This document shows, one piece after another, positions 26,588 to 35,935 of a stretch of 64,000 bases of DNA. Below the pieces are notes generated by a model. The model was given only the letters and a program-made list of their open reading frames with translations, ran no database searches and was not told the origin of the DNA. Position numbers and translations under genes: made by a program. Location of the stretch: contig NZ_PGFV01000001.1 of assembly GCF_021023135.1 (NCBI RefSeq), positions 434,001 to 498,000 of the forward strand, in the 5' to 3' direction. The stretch is from Brevibacterium sp. CCUG 69071. Lineage in GTDB: Bacteria; Actinomycetota; Actinomycetes; Actinomycetales; Brevibacteriaceae. How positions within the stretch are numbered: position 1 is the first letter of the stretch; every line of letters starts with the position of its first letter.

Positions 26588-26703
26588 GCAATCGATTCGC
26601 AAGATCGTCGATAAGCAAGTAAACTGAGGGTGTTCCTCCAGTGATCGGGTTGTGCGATATACATCGCGAACCCACATTCAATGTCACAGATTCTGGAACG
26701 TCT

Positions 26704-26730
26704 CCTGCTCATCTTCAGCAGGTTTTCTTT
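26704..26730 (+). terminator. Intrinsic terminator in the thrB-rho gap (or rho leader attenuator)
   Basis: Stem CCTGCT/AGCAGG (26704-26709, 26717-26722) followed by TTTTCTTT. It may end the thr operon or act in the rho leader, since rho genes are commonly autoregulated through leader termination. TAAACT at 26620-26625 is a possible -10, but no -35 is clear. Confidence 0.65.
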
Positions 26731-26811
26731 CACAATGCACCGTCAACGGTGTTTCCGTCGCCGTGAGTAAACGGCTCTTGCCGCACGGCCGAAAGAGGGA
26801 GAAGGACCTTC

Positions 26812-28866
26812 GTGTCTGAAACCACTACTCAAGATTCCACGCCTCGTACGGGCAGTCTGACCGCCCTGCGTCTGCCCCAGCTCCAGGAAATGGCAGCGGG
26901 CCTGGGAATCAAAGGGTACCGTCGACTCCGCAAAAGCGAGCTGATCGACGCCATCAACAACCAGAACGGCTCGGGAGCGGCGAAATCCGCACCGAAGTCC
27001 GGCTCCGCCGCACCTGCAGCCTCCGAGAAGTCTGCCGACGACTCCAAGGCCGCCGACTCAGCGAAGAACGACGAAGCGAGGAGCGATGCGCCGAAGGGCC
27101 GTAGCTCGCGTCGCTCCGCGGCCTCGGTCACCTCGGATGAGGCACCCGCTCTGATCATCGAGCCGCAGTCCGATTCCGACTCTGCGAACGCACAGGAGTC
27201 CGCGCCGGCGCAGTCTTCCGGAGACGAGGATCGTTCACGGTCGCGCCGGGGACGTTCGCGTTCCCGCAGCGGTGACGGGCAGAAGGACGACCGCGCTCAG
27301 GACTCCGAGGAGTCGAACGATCGCGGATCACGCGGCGATCGCGGCGGCAACGGACGCAACGATCGGGGCGGCAACGGCGGCAACAACGACCGCAACAACG
27401 ACCGCAACGGCAGCGACCGCAGCAACGATCGCGATGACCGCAACGACCGCGGCAACGACCGTGACGATCGCGGCAATGATCGTGATGACCGCAGCGACCG
27501 GGGCAACGACCGGGGCGGAAATGACCGTCGCAATCGTCAGGGCGGGGACAACGACGACCGTGGAAACCGCAACGACCGCGGCAACAACGATCGTCGGAAC
27601 AACCGCAACAACAACGACGACGATGACCGCGGCGGACGTCGCGGTCGCGGCCGGGATCGCAAACGTCGCGGACGCGGCAACGACGAGCCCGAGATCCGCA
27701 ACGACGACGTGCTCATCCCCGTCGGCGGCATCCTCGATGTCCATGACAACTACGCCTTCCTGCGGACATCGGGCTACCTGCCCGGTCCCAATGACGTCTA
27801 CGTCTCCGCATCGATGGTCCGCAAGAACGGTCTGCGCAAGGGCGATGCCGTCGCCGGTGCCATCCGTCAGCCGCGCGAGAACGAGCAGCGCAACAGCAAG
27901 CGCGAGAAGTTCGACGCTCTCGTGCGCCTCGATTCCGTCAACGGTCTGACCGTCGACGATGCGCGCAGCCGGGTCGAATTCTCGAAGCTGACACCGCTCT
28001 ACCCGCAGGAGCGCATGCGGCTCGAGACCACCTCGAAGCTGCACGCGACGCGCATGATCGATCTCATCACCCCGATCGGCAAGGGCCAGCGCGGCCTCAT
28101 CGTCGCGCCCCCGAAGGCCGGTAAGACGACGATCATGCAGCAGATCGCCAACGCGATCACCGAGAACAACCCTGAGGTCCACCTCATGGTCGTCCTCGTC
28201 GACGAGCGTCCCGAGGAAGTCACGGACATGCAGCGTGCGGTGCAGGGAGAGGTCATCGCCTCGACCTTCGACCGTCCCGCCGACGATCACACGACCATCG
28301 CCGAACTCGCCATCGAACGGGCCAAGCGCCTCGTCGAGATGGGATCGGACGTCGTCGTCCTCCTCGACAACATCACCCGACTCGGCCGTGCCTACAACAT
28401 CGCACAGCCCGCCTCGGGCCGGATCCTCTCCGGCGGTGTCGATGCGAACGCACTGTACCCGCCGAAGAAGTTCTTCGGTGCCGCCCGCAACATCGAGAAC
28501 GGCGGCTCGCTGACCATTCTCGCCACGGCGCTCGTCGAGACCGGATCCAAGATGGACGAGGTCATCTTCGAGGAGTTCAAGGGCACCGGCAACATGGAGC
28601 TGCGCCTGAGCCGTCAGCTCGCCGACAAGCGCATCTTCCCGGCCATCGACGTCAACGCCTCGAGCACACGTCGCGAGGAGATCCTGATGACCGGCGAGGA
28701 GACCAAGGTGATGTGGCAGCTGCGCCGTCTGCTCTCGGGTCTCGAGCAGCAGCAGGCCGTCGAACTGCTCATGTCCAAGCTCAAGGAGACCGGCTCGAAC
28801 GTCGAGTTCCTCATGCAGGTGCAGAAGACCACTCCACTGCCGAAGTCCTCGACCGACAACAGCTGA
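26812..28866 (+). CDS. rho: Transcription termination factor Rho with large Arg/Asn/Asp/Gly-rich insert
   Basis: Hexameric RNA helicase that ends transcription. 684 aa against about 420 in E. coli. A Rho_N helix-extension-helix at about 15-50 ([20 protein letters not shown]) is followed by a low-complexity insert from about 52 to 293, of which the second half is built from repeated RNDR, DRND and GGND units. The S1-like RNA-binding domain ([20 protein letters not shown]) and the RecA-type core follow, with P-loop APPKAGKTT at 432-440 and [13 protein letters not shown]. Such inserts in actinobacterial Rho bind RNA and may promote condensation. GTG start with GGAGAAGGA upstream. Confidence 0.96.
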   Translation: MSETTTQDSTPRTGSLTALRLPQLQEMAAGLGIKGYRRLRKSELIDAINNQNGSGAAKSAPKSGSAAPAASEKSADDSKAADSAKNDEARSDAPKGRSSRRSAASVTSDEAPALIIEPQSDSDSANAQESAPAQSSGDEDRSRSRRGRSRSRSGDGQKDDRAQDSEESNDRGSRGDRGGNGRNDRGGNGGNNDRNNDRNGSDRSNDRDDRNDRGNDRDDRGNDRDDRSDRGNDRGGNDRRNRQGGDNDDRGNRNDRGNNDRRNNRNNNDDDDRGGRRGRGRDRKRRGRGNDEPEIRNDDVLIPVGGILDVHDNYAFLRTSGYLPGPNDVYVSASMVRKNGLRKGDAVAGAIRQPRENEQRNSKREKFDALVRLDSVNGLTVDDARSRVEFSKLTPLYPQERMRLETTSKLHATRMIDLITPIGKGQRGLIVAPPKAGKTTIMQQIANAITENNPEVHLMVVLVDERPEEVTDMQRAVQGEVIASTFDRPADDHTTIAELAIERAKRLVEMGSDVVVLLDNITRLGRAYNIAQPASGRILSGGVDANALYPPKKFFGAARNIENGGSLTILATALVETGSKMDEVIFEEFKGTGNMELRLSRQLADKRIFPAIDVNASSTRREEILMTGEETKVMWQLRRLLSGLEQQQAVELLMSKLKETGSNVEFLMQVQKTTPLPKSSTDNS

Positions 28867-28867
28867 G

Positions 28868-29944
28868 ATGGCCGATGACACCCTCGCCGCCAACGTCAGC
28901 GCACTGCTCGATGAGCATTCGAGACTGCAGGAGGAGCTCTCCGATCCTGCTGTCCACACTGACGCCGGCCGGGCCAAGAAGCTGACGAGGCGCTACGCCG
29001 AACTCGAGAAGGTGGCCGTGGCCGCCCGTCGGTTCGCTCGGCTCGAAGAGGATCATGCGGCCGCGGAGGAACTCGCGGACGACGACTCCGAATTCGCCGC
29101 CGAGGCGGGGCGCCTGGCCGAGGAGATGAGCGAGGTCGAGACCGCGCTCAAGGATCTCCTCGTGCCCAGCGATCCCGATGACGCCCGAGATGCGATCATC
29201 GAGATCAAGGCCGGCGAGGGCGGCGACGAGTCAGCTCTCTTCGCGGGCGACCTGCTGCGGATGTACCAGCGGTGGGTCGACTCGCGGGGCTGGTCAGCAC
29301 AGATCCTCGACGCCACGCATTCGGACCTCGGCGGCTACAAGGACGTCTCGATGGCCATCAAGGCCAAGGACGAAGGCGCCTACGGGTGGCTCAAGTTCGA
29401 AGGCGGTGTCCACCGGGTGCAGAGAGTCCCGGTGACCGAATCGCAGGGGCGCATCCACACCTCGGCCGCAGGCGTGCTCGTCTTCCCCGAGGTCGATGAG
29501 CCCGAGGAGATCCACCTCGACGACAACGATCTGCGCATCGATGTCTACCGTTCATCGGGTCCCGGCGGACAGTCGGTGAACACCACGGATTCGGCCGTGC
29601 GGATCACGCACCTGCCGACCGGCATCACCGCCAGCTGCCAGAACGAGAAGTCACAGCTGCAGAACAAGGAGGCGGCGATGCGGATGCTGCGTGCCCGCAT
29701 CCTCGCCAAACAGGCCGATGAGGCCGCGGCCGAGGCCGCCGACATCCGCCGGTCCCAGGTCCGCACCGTCGACCGTTCGGAGCGAATCCGGACCTACAAC
29801 TTTCCGGAAAATCGGATCACCGATCACCGAACGGGATACAAGGCCTACAACCTCGACCAGGTGCTTGCCGGCGATCTCGATCCGGTGGTCGGCTCCTGCC
29901 GTGATGCCGACAAGGCCGCTCGCCTCGACGCCCTGGGAGACTGA
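28868..29944 (+). CDS. prfA: Peptide chain release factor 1
   Basis: Recognises UAA and UAG and triggers peptide release. 358 aa, standard length. The GGQ motif is G233-G234-Q235 in [17 protein letters not shown]; the recognition region includes [17 protein letters not shown]. It starts 1 nt after the rho stop, so the two are translated together. PrmC, which methylates the GGQ glutamine, is the next gene. Confidence 0.97.
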   Translation: MADDTLAANVSALLDEHSRLQEELSDPAVHTDAGRAKKLTRRYAELEKVAVAARRFARLEEDHAAAEELADDDSEFAAEAGRLAEEMSEVETALKDLLVPSDPDDARDAIIEIKAGEGGDESALFAGDLLRMYQRWVDSRGWSAQILDATHSDLGGYKDVSMAIKAKDEGAYGWLKFEGGVHRVQRVPVTESQGRIHTSAAGVLVFPEVDEPEEIHLDDNDLRIDVYRSSGPGGQSVNTTDSAVRITHLPTGITASCQNEKSQLQNKEAAMRMLRARILAKQADEAAAEAADIRRSQVRTVDRSERIRTYNFPENRITDHRTGYKAYNLDQVLAGDLDPVVGSCRDADKAARLDALGD

Positions 29945-29969
29945 TCTGGACGCGCACCCCCGGCAGCGC

Positions 29970-30857
29970 GTGTCGACCCTGCTGCGTGCGGCCGAGGGGC
30001 TGCTCGCCGAGGCCAGCATTGCCAATCCCGCGCCGGACGCTTCGTCCCTGCTCGCTCATGCGTGGGGAATCGAGACCCAGACGCTGTCGCGGCGACGCCT
30101 CTTCGACGAGGAGGTGCCTGCCGAAGTGGCAGGTGACTTCGCGCGCTTATGCGAACGACGCAGACAGCGTGTCCCACTCCAGCATCTGACCGGCACCGCC
30201 CACTTCCGCCATCTCGAACTCAGCGTCGGACCCGGTGTCTTCGTTCCCCGCCCCGAAACCGAACTGCTGGTGACAGAGGTCCTCGAGGAGCTCAAGTCCC
30301 GTGCCGAGGGCGCTGCTCCTCTCGTCATCGATCTGTGCTCCGGATCCGGGGCGATCAGCCTGTCCCTGGCCAGTGAACATCCCGGGGTCCGGGTCATCGG
30401 CGTCGAACGCGAACGCACCGCCCTCGAATGGTCGCGGATCAACCTCGAGCGGACCCACCTCGGCGAGTCCTCGGTCGACTTCGTCGAGGGCGACGCGACG
30501 ACCTTCGCCGACGACACGCCTGCACTCCACGGCAGCGCCGATGTCGTGGTGACCAACCCTCCCTATGTCCCCGATGCGGCTGTCCCACGTGATGCCGAAG
30601 TGCGCGAGCACGATCCCGCTGCCGCACTCTACGGCGGATCGACCGGTCTCGAGATCCCCGCGCAGATCATCCTGCAGGCCGAATCGCTGCTGCGCCCCGG
30701 TGGATTCTTCATCATGGAACACAGTGAGGAACAGGGGGCGGGGGCGCGCGAACTCATCGCCTCCACGGCCAGTCTGAGACAGGCCGCGACCTTCCCGGAC
30801 TACACTGGACGCGACCGCTACACGGTGGCTCGGCGCATGACAGAGACGAGCCGGTGA
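29970..30857 (+). CDS. prmC: Peptide chain release factor N5-glutamine methyltransferase
   Basis: SAM-dependent enzyme methylating the GGQ glutamine of release factors. 295 aa from the GTG at 29970. The N-terminal helical bundle binds the factor (LLAHAWGIETQTLSRRRLF). The SAM site is VIDLCSGSGAISLSLA and the catalytic motif is VVTNPPYVPD. No ATG is available; the frame is open into prfA, and CTG at 29946 would be the only alternative near the prfA stop. The start is therefore uncertain by a few residues. Confidence 0.92.
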   Translation: MSTLLRAAEGLLAEASIANPAPDASSLLAHAWGIETQTLSRRRLFDEEVPAEVAGDFARLCERRRQRVPLQHLTGTAHFRHLELSVGPGVFVPRPETELLVTEVLEELKSRAEGAAPLVIDLCSGSGAISLSLASEHPGVRVIGVERERTALEWSRINLERTHLGESSVDFVEGDATTFADDTPALHGSADVVVTNPPYVPDAAVPRDAEVREHDPAAALYGGSTGLEIPAQIILQAESLLRPGGFFIMEHSEEQGAGARELIASTASLRQAATFPDYTGRDRYTVARRMTETSR

Positions 30858-30910
30858 CCACGGGGATCCCTCCGTCGCCACTGCCACCCGAGATTCGAAA
30901 CGGAGAACGC

Positions 30911-31561
30911 GTGTCGAGACGATTCGACGTCAGCCAAGCCGACATTCGCGAGCTGGTCCTCGACGAGTGCGCCCGAGTCAGCGAAGCGGGCAATCTGCTC
31001 GTCATCCCCACCGACACGGTCTACGGGGTCGCCGCCGACGCATTCAGCGCCTCGGCCGTCGCCTCGCTGCTCGCCGCGAAGGGGCGCGGACGCAATATGC
31101 CGCCGCCGGTGCTCGTGCCCCGTGCGGAGACGATCTTCGGACTCGTCGACGGCGTCGATGACCGCGTGCTGGCACTGACCTCACGGTTCTGGCCGGGTCC
31201 GCTGACGATCATCGCCAACGCCCAACCCTCCCTCGACTGGGACCTCGGCGACACCCACGGAACGGTCGCCGTGCGGATGCCCGACGATGAGTACGCCCTC
31301 GCCCTCCTCGGCCGCACCGGTCCGCTCGCGGTCTCGAGTGCGAACACCAGCGGCTCTCCCGCAGCCACCTCGGTGGACGAGGCGCAGGAGATGCTCGGCG
31401 AAGACATCGACATCTACGTCGACGGCGGTGCGCGCGAATCCGGCCTGGCCTCGACGATCATCGACCTCAGCGGGCAGACCCCGCGCATCGTCCGCGAGGG
31501 ACCCATCACCGCGGCCGAGCTGCGGGAGGTCATCCCCGAGCTGATCGACCTGGACGGCTGA
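30911..31561 (+). CDS. tsaC: L-threonylcarbamoyladenylate synthase (Sua5/YrdC/YciO, TsaC type)
   Basis: First step of the t6A37 modification of ANN-decoding tRNAs: forms threonylcarbamoyl-AMP from threonine, bicarbonate and ATP. 216 aa, YrdC domain only. Motifs: LVIPTDTVYGVAADAF, KGRGRNMPPPVLV (family KxR...P), SRFWPGPLTII, VAVRMPDDEYAL and SANTSGSPAATS. The GTG at 30911 is chosen because GGAG lies 5 nt upstream; a GTG at 30854 overlapping the prmC stop would add 19 residues not typical of the family. It uses threonine, whose operon lies just upstream, but that link is only positional. Confidence 0.93.
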   Translation: MSRRFDVSQADIRELVLDECARVSEAGNLLVIPTDTVYGVAADAFSASAVASLLAAKGRGRNMPPPVLVPRAETIFGLVDGVDDRVLALTSRFWPGPLTIIANAQPSLDWDLGDTHGTVAVRMPDDEYALALLGRTGPLAVSSANTSGSPAATSVDEAQEMLGEDIDIYVDGGARESGLASTIIDLSGQTPRIVREGPITAAELREVIPELIDLDG

Positions 31562-32671
31562 GTGCGCGCCTACCTCTTCATCCTCATCGTCTCCGCCCTC
31601 GTGGCGTACCTGCTGACCCCCATGGTCAAGAGGGTCGCCGAACGCGGGCTGATCTTCTCGCCCCTGCGCGAGCGGGACGTGCATTCCGTCCCCACGCCGA
31701 GGCTGGGGGGAGTGGCGATGTTCGGTGCGGTGATCGTCGGGCTGGTCTTCGCCTCACAGACGCCGTTCCTGCAGCGGATCTTCGTCGACACCGGTCCGAT
31801 CATCGGCATCGCCGGGGCCGCGGCCGTCCTCTGCGTTCTCGGCATCATCGATGACATCTGGGATCTGCACTGGATCACGAAACTCGCCGGCCAGGCGCTG
31901 GCGGCCGGGTTCATGGCGATCAACGGCGTCGCACTGCTCTCGATTCCCTTCGGGGGAGTGATCATCGGCTCGCCGCGGATGTCGATCATCATCACCATCC
32001 TCGTCGTCCTCGTCACCATCAATGCCGTGAACTTCGTCGACGGCCTCGACGGACTCGCCGCCGGAGTTGTGGCCATCGGCGGCAGCGCCTTCTTCATCTA
32101 CTCCTACTGGCTGGCCCGGGATGCCTCACCCGATTCCTATGCGAACCTGGCCTCGCTCATCATCGCCATCCTCGTCGGCGCCTGCGTCGGCTTCCTGCCC
32201 CACAACTTCAATCCCGCGCGCATCTTCATGGGCGATTCCGGTTCGATGCTCATCGGGCTGCTGCTCGCCGCCTCGACGATCCGGGTCACCGGCCAGGTCG
32301 ATCCCGCTCTCATCGGGCAGGAACGCGTGTTCGCGACATTCATGCCGATCATCCTGCCGATCGCCGTGATGTTTCTGCCGCTGCTCGACCTGGGCCTCGC
32401 CGTGGTGCGCCGGCTGATGGCCGGACAGTCCCCCTTCTCCGCCGATGCGAAGCATCTCCATCACCGAATGCTCCGCCTGGGTCACTCCCATGCCCGCGCA
32501 GTCCTCATCCTCTACACGTGGACCGCGCTCATCGCCTTCGGCTCCGTGCTCCTGCTCTTCCGCAGCTGGGTGTTCGTCGCCTGCCTCGTCGGCGGACTCT
32601 TCGCCGTCACTCTGATCTTCACCTTCTACCCCCTGCGTATGCGACAGAAAGCCAGAGAGGAACTCTCGTGA
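31562..32671 (+). CDS. wecA: WecA-type polyprenyl-phosphate N-acetylglucosaminyl-1-phosphate transferase
   Basis: Integral membrane enzyme of the MraY/WecA family that loads a sugar-1-phosphate onto polyprenyl phosphate, the first lipid-linked step of wall teichoic acid, arabinogalactan-type or polysaccharide synthesis. 369 aa, about 11 helices. Motifs: LGIIDDIWDLHW, NAVNFVDGLDGLAAG, HNFNPARIFMGDSGSM and the cytoplasmic HLHHRMLRLGHSHARAV. The GTG start is adjacent to the tsaC stop. The position just before the atp operon is conserved in actinobacteria. Confidence 0.92.
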   Translation: MRAYLFILIVSALVAYLLTPMVKRVAERGLIFSPLRERDVHSVPTPRLGGVAMFGAVIVGLVFASQTPFLQRIFVDTGPIIGIAGAAAVLCVLGIIDDIWDLHWITKLAGQALAAGFMAINGVALLSIPFGGVIIGSPRMSIIITILVVLVTINAVNFVDGLDGLAAGVVAIGGSAFFIYSYWLARDASPDSYANLASLIIAILVGACVGFLPHNFNPARIFMGDSGSMLIGLLLAASTIRVTGQVDPALIGQERVFATFMPIILPIAVMFLPLLDLGLAVVRRLMAGQSPFSADAKHLHHRMLRLGHSHARAVLILYTWTALIAFGSVLLLFRSWVFVACLVGGLFAVTLIFTFYPLRMRQKAREELS

Positions 32672-33123
32672 CTGCTCAGTCCGACCCGTCCCGTCCCCAG
32701 GAGACCGCCGTGCAGGCTGCCTGGACCCGCGTGTGGAAGACGATGCTCGTGCGCGGGATCGTCCTCGTCCTCGCCGTCGCGATCCTCGGCATGGGCATCG
32801 GCTGGCTGATCTCCGGCACCGAAGGTCTGCTCGGCGGCGCGGTCGGCGGGGGACTGGCCGCCGTGTTCATCATCATCACGCTGGTCATCATGTACCTCGG
32901 TCGGAACATGGGGCTGACGACCATCGCTGGGTTCCTGGGCATGGGCTTTCTGTTCAAGGCCTTCATCTTCATGATCGTGATTTGGCGTCTCAAGGACGCC
33001 GCATGGCTCGACGGGACGGTCGCCTTCTTCACCATCGTCGTCGCCGTCATCGGCTCGTCACTGGTGGAGGCGCTGACCGTGGTCAAGGGGCGAGTTCCCT
33101 ATGTCGATCCGGAAGCGAAATGA
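32668..33123 (+). CDS. atpI: ATP synthase-associated small membrane protein (AtpI-like)
   Basis: A 151-aa protein with four hydrophobic segments: IVLVLAVAILGMGIGWLIS, GLAAVFIIITLVIMYL, MGFLFKAFIFMIVI and AFFTIVVAVIGSSL. Its location immediately upstream of atpB and its size fit AtpI, a non-essential helper of Fo assembly. The sequence is poorly conserved, so the name rests mainly on topology and context. GTG start overlaps the wecA stop, with AGAGAGGA upstream. Confidence 0.75.
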   Translation: MTAQSDPSRPQETAVQAAWTRVWKTMLVRGIVLVLAVAILGMGIGWLISGTEGLLGGAVGGGLAAVFIIITLVIMYLGRNMGLTTIAGFLGMGFLFKAFIFMIVIWRLKDAAWLDGTVAFFTIVVAVIGSSLVEALTVVKGRVPYVDPEAK

Positions 33124-33194
33124 CTCGAAGGTAACCGTGAGCGGGCGCCGGGAGAACCGAGCTGACAGAAATTGCACAGCAAAGGCTGATGGAT

Positions 33195-33224
33195 TTGTCG
33201 GCAGCTCTCTACAATTGGTAGAGT
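33195..33224 (+). promoter_or_regulatory. Putative atp operon promoter with an overlapping inverted repeat
   Basis: TTGTCG (33195-33200) and TAGAGT (33219-33224) are spaced by 18 nt. CTCTAC-N5-GTAGAG (33207-33223) is an inverted repeat lying on the spacer and -10. The remaining leader to atpB, about 110 nt, can form further hairpins (TGGAGC/GCTCCA around 33236-33255; CCACGC/GCGTGG around 33276-33294). Confidence 0.4.
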
Positions 33225-33342
33225 AGACCTGGTGCTGGAGCCATCTGTAGCTCCATGTCGCTCCTGAACCAAAAGCCACGCAGCGTTCGCGTGGCCAAGG
33301 CCAGGCCATCAAGGCCCTTGACCATGGGAGAGTAAAACAAAC

Positions 33343-34155
33343 GTGGGAACACTCAACGCCGCGAACACGACGCTCAATGCTGCAGAAGGTGGCTTCCACG
33401 CCCCTTCGATGGCCGAATTCTTTCCAGCGGCTTTCCTCTTCGAGGGCACTCCGTTTGAGATGAACCGCGTGATGCTCATCCGCATCCTCGCGACCGCCGC
33501 CGTCGTGATTCTGCTGGCCGTGTGGGCTAACAGAATGAAGCTCATCCCCAGCCGCTTCCAGTCGGCCATGGAACTCGCCATGGAGTTCGTCACCGTCGGC
33601 ATCGCCGAAGACACCATGGGCAAGGAGAAGGCGAAGAAGTTCATGCCGCTGATCGTGGCGATCTTCTTCGGCATCCTGTTCTGGAACGTCACGAAGCTGA
33701 TTCCGTTCCTGAATATGCCCGGCACCGGCGTCATCGGTCTCCCGATCGTCCTCACGCTCGTCGTCTACGTGACGTACCACTGGGCAGGCATCGCCGAGAA
33801 GGGCATCGGGCGCTACCTCAAGGATTCGCTCATCCTGCCCGGCGTGCCGTGGCCGATGCACATCCTACTCATCCCGATCGAGTTCATCACGAAGTTCATC
33901 ACCCAGCCGTTCACGCTGGCGATCCGACTCTTCGCGAACATGATGGTCGGCCACCTGCTGCTCGTGCTCTGCTTCTCCGCAACGAGCTTCTTCCTCTTCG
34001 ACGCCTCCAACGGCTTCCAGTTCTTCTCGATCCTCACTTTCGCCGGCGGATTCTTCGTCTTCCTGCTCGAGATGCTGGTCGTCTGCCTCCAGGCCTACAT
34101 CTTCGCCCTTCTGTCCTGCGTCTACATCAATGCCGCGATCTCGGACGACCACTGA
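33343..34155 (+). CDS. atpB: F1Fo ATP synthase subunit a
   Basis: Fo stator subunit forming the two proton half-channels. 270 aa. The essential arginine is in FTLAIRLFANMMVGHLLL, followed by the last helix LLEMLVVCLQAYIFALLSCV; FWNVTKLIPF and GIAEKGIGRYLK are typical loops. GTG start, after a leader of about 110 nt. First structural gene of atpBEFHAGDC. Confidence 0.96.
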   Translation: MGTLNAANTTLNAAEGGFHAPSMAEFFPAAFLFEGTPFEMNRVMLIRILATAAVVILLAVWANRMKLIPSRFQSAMELAMEFVTVGIAEDTMGKEKAKKFMPLIVAIFFGILFWNVTKLIPFLNMPGTGVIGLPIVLTLVVYVTYHWAGIAEKGIGRYLKDSLILPGVPWPMHILLIPIEFITKFITQPFTLAIRLFANMMVGHLLLVLCFSATSFFLFDASNGFQFFSILTFAGGFFVFLLEMLVVCLQAYIFALLSCVYINAAISDDH

Positions 34156-34172
34156 GTTACGACCCCACAATC

Positions 34173-34213
34173 TGTAACCCCCTGGTGTTACAAGGCCGGG
34201 CCAACCACCCGGC
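34173..34213 (+). other. Two tandem hairpins in the atpB-atpE intercistronic region
   Basis: TGTAAC/GTTACA (34173-34178 with 34187-34192) is followed by GCCGGG/CCCGGC (34195-34200 with 34208-34213), ending 25 nt before the atpE start. No T-tract, so probably an RNA-stability or translation element rather than a terminator. Confidence 0.5.
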
Positions 34214-34223
34214 TGCCATATGA

Positions 34224-34463
<240 letters not shown>

Positions 34464-34482
34464 TCGCGAAGAGGACTAAACG

Positions 34483-35043
34483 ATGACTCCGGTACACATT
34501 CTCGCGGCAGCGGAAGAGGGCGGAAACCCGCTTCTCCCCGCGCTGTATGACATCGTCTGGAGTGCCGTCTGTCTGCTGATCGTCTTCCTGGTTGTCTGGA
34601 AGTACGTCCTCCCGGCCTTCAACAAGACACTCGATGAGCGCGCCGAGCGCATCCAGGGTGGCATTGAGAAGGCTGAGAAGGTGCAGGCCGAAGCCGATCA
34701 GGCTCTGGCCGAGTATCAGAAGCAGCTCGCCGACGGTCGTGCAGAGGCTGCACGACTGCGCGCCGAGGCTCAGGAAGAGGGCGCCCAGATCATCGCCGAC
34801 ATGAAGGCACAGGCTCACTCCGAGTCCGAGCGCATCGTCGCTCAGGCTCAGACGCAGATCGAAGCCGAGCGTCAGGCCGCCATGGTGCAGCTGCGCTCGG
34901 AGGTCGGCACCCTGGCCACGGATCTCGCTTCACGGATCGTCGGGGAGTCCCTCACCGATGACCAGCGCTCGGCCAATGTGGTCGACCGCTTCATCTCCGA
35001 TCTCGAGTCCAAGTCGTCCGCACAGCCGGTCAAGGGGGCGTGA
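34483..35043 (+). CDS. atpF: F1Fo ATP synthase subunit b
   Basis: Peripheral stalk subunit, 186 aa. One helix at about 22-45 (YDIVWSAVCLLIVFLVVWKY), then a long Ala/Glu/Gln-rich coiled coil. GAGGAC lies upstream of the ATG. The stop overlaps the atpH start (TGATG). No fusion with delta, unlike mycobacteria. Confidence 0.95.
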   Translation: MTPVHILAAAEEGGNPLLPALYDIVWSAVCLLIVFLVVWKYVLPAFNKTLDERAERIQGGIEKAEKVQAEADQALAEYQKQLADGRAEAARLRAEAQEEGAQIIADMKAQAHSESERIVAQAQTQIEAERQAAMVQLRSEVGTLATDLASRIVGESLTDDQRSANVVDRFISDLESKSSAQPVKGA

Positions 35044-35849
35044 TGCTCCAGTCGAGCAGATTGTCCCTGCAGGCCGTTCTTGAAGCCGCCAACACCGAGA
35101 TCTCCGCGGGCGATGCCCGTGAGATCGGTGAGGGCATGCTGGCCGTCGTGTCGGTTCTGGCCGAGAACGTGCAGCTGCGCAAGGCCTTGGCGGACTCGTC
35201 TGAGTCGGCCGAGAAGAAGCAGCAGCTGCTGCGGACTCTGTTCTCGACTCGGACCACCGAAGCCGTTCTGCGGATCAGCGACCAGGCCGTCGGCCTGCGT
35301 TGGGCGCGGACCCAGGACCTGGTGACAGGTCTTGAGGTTGCGGGTGTGACTGCGATCGCCGCAGCCGCACAGGTGCAGAGCCGACTCGGGCAGGTAGAAG
35401 AAGAGGTCTTCCGCTTCGCACGCCTGTCCGAGAGCGATCACGAACTCGGCCGAGCTCTCGATTCCGAGGCATCCGCTGAGGTCAAGAGTCAGCTGATCAC
35501 CGATCTGCTGGCCGACAAGGCTCAGCCTGACACCATCACACTGATCACCCAGGCGGCACTGCACCCGCGCGGTCTTCGCGTCGCGACCGCCCTCGATCAG
35601 TACAGCGATATACTCGCGGCCAGGCAGCAGCGTTCGGTCGCAGACGTCACCGTCGCCAAACCGCTGAGCGAGACTCAGACCCAGAAGCTGGGAGCCGCGC
35701 TCTCGGCCAGCTACGGTCGCGAGCTCGTTCTCAACATCCAGGTCGATCCCGATGTCATCGGGGGAGTCCGGGTGCAGGTCGGCGACGAGATGATGAGCTC
35801 GACCGTGGCCGACCGATTGGCCGAAGTGCAGCGCAAGCTCGCAGGTTGA
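35043..35849 (+). CDS. atpH: F1Fo ATP synthase subunit delta
   Basis: Connects the peripheral stalk to F1. 268 aa, longer than the about 180 of E. coli, a normal trait of actinobacteria. The C-terminal VTVAKPLSETQTQKLGAAL and DPDVIGGVRVQVGDEMM are conserved. A GTG one codon upstream is possible, but the ATG at 35043 overlaps the atpF stop in TGATG. Confidence 0.94.
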   Translation: MLQSSRLSLQAVLEAANTEISAGDAREIGEGMLAVVSVLAENVQLRKALADSSESAEKKQQLLRTLFSTRTTEAVLRISDQAVGLRWARTQDLVTGLEVAGVTAIAAAAQVQSRLGQVEEEVFRFARLSESDHELGRALDSEASAEVKSQLITDLLADKAQPDTITLITQAALHPRGLRVATALDQYSDILAARQQRSVADVTVAKPLSETQTQKLGAALSASYGRELVLNIQVDPDVIGGVRVQVGDEMMSSTVADRLAEVQRKLAG

Positions 35850-35865
35850 CACGAGTGGCCGGCTC

Positions 35866-35901
35866 CTCCGGCAGCACTGGCGGCCCCACCGGTCGCCGGA
35901 G
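35866..35901 (+). other. Hairpin in the atpH-atpA gap
   Basis: CTCCGGC (35866-35872) can pair with GCCGGAG (35895-35901). Its role is unknown; the genes on both sides must be co-expressed, so it is not assigned as a terminator. Confidence 0.35.
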
Positions 35902-35935
35902 ACCAAGATTTGAGTAAAGGAAGCAGGGAAACCAG

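Noticed and set aside
27328..28977. Val/Ala-rich 549-codon frame antisense to rho
   Set aside because: Produced by the repetitive RND-coding DNA read on the other strand; the hydrophobic run is an artefact of the repeats.
33224..33342. Riboswitch in the atp leader
   Set aside because: Hairpins are present, but no known riboswitch core could be recognised.
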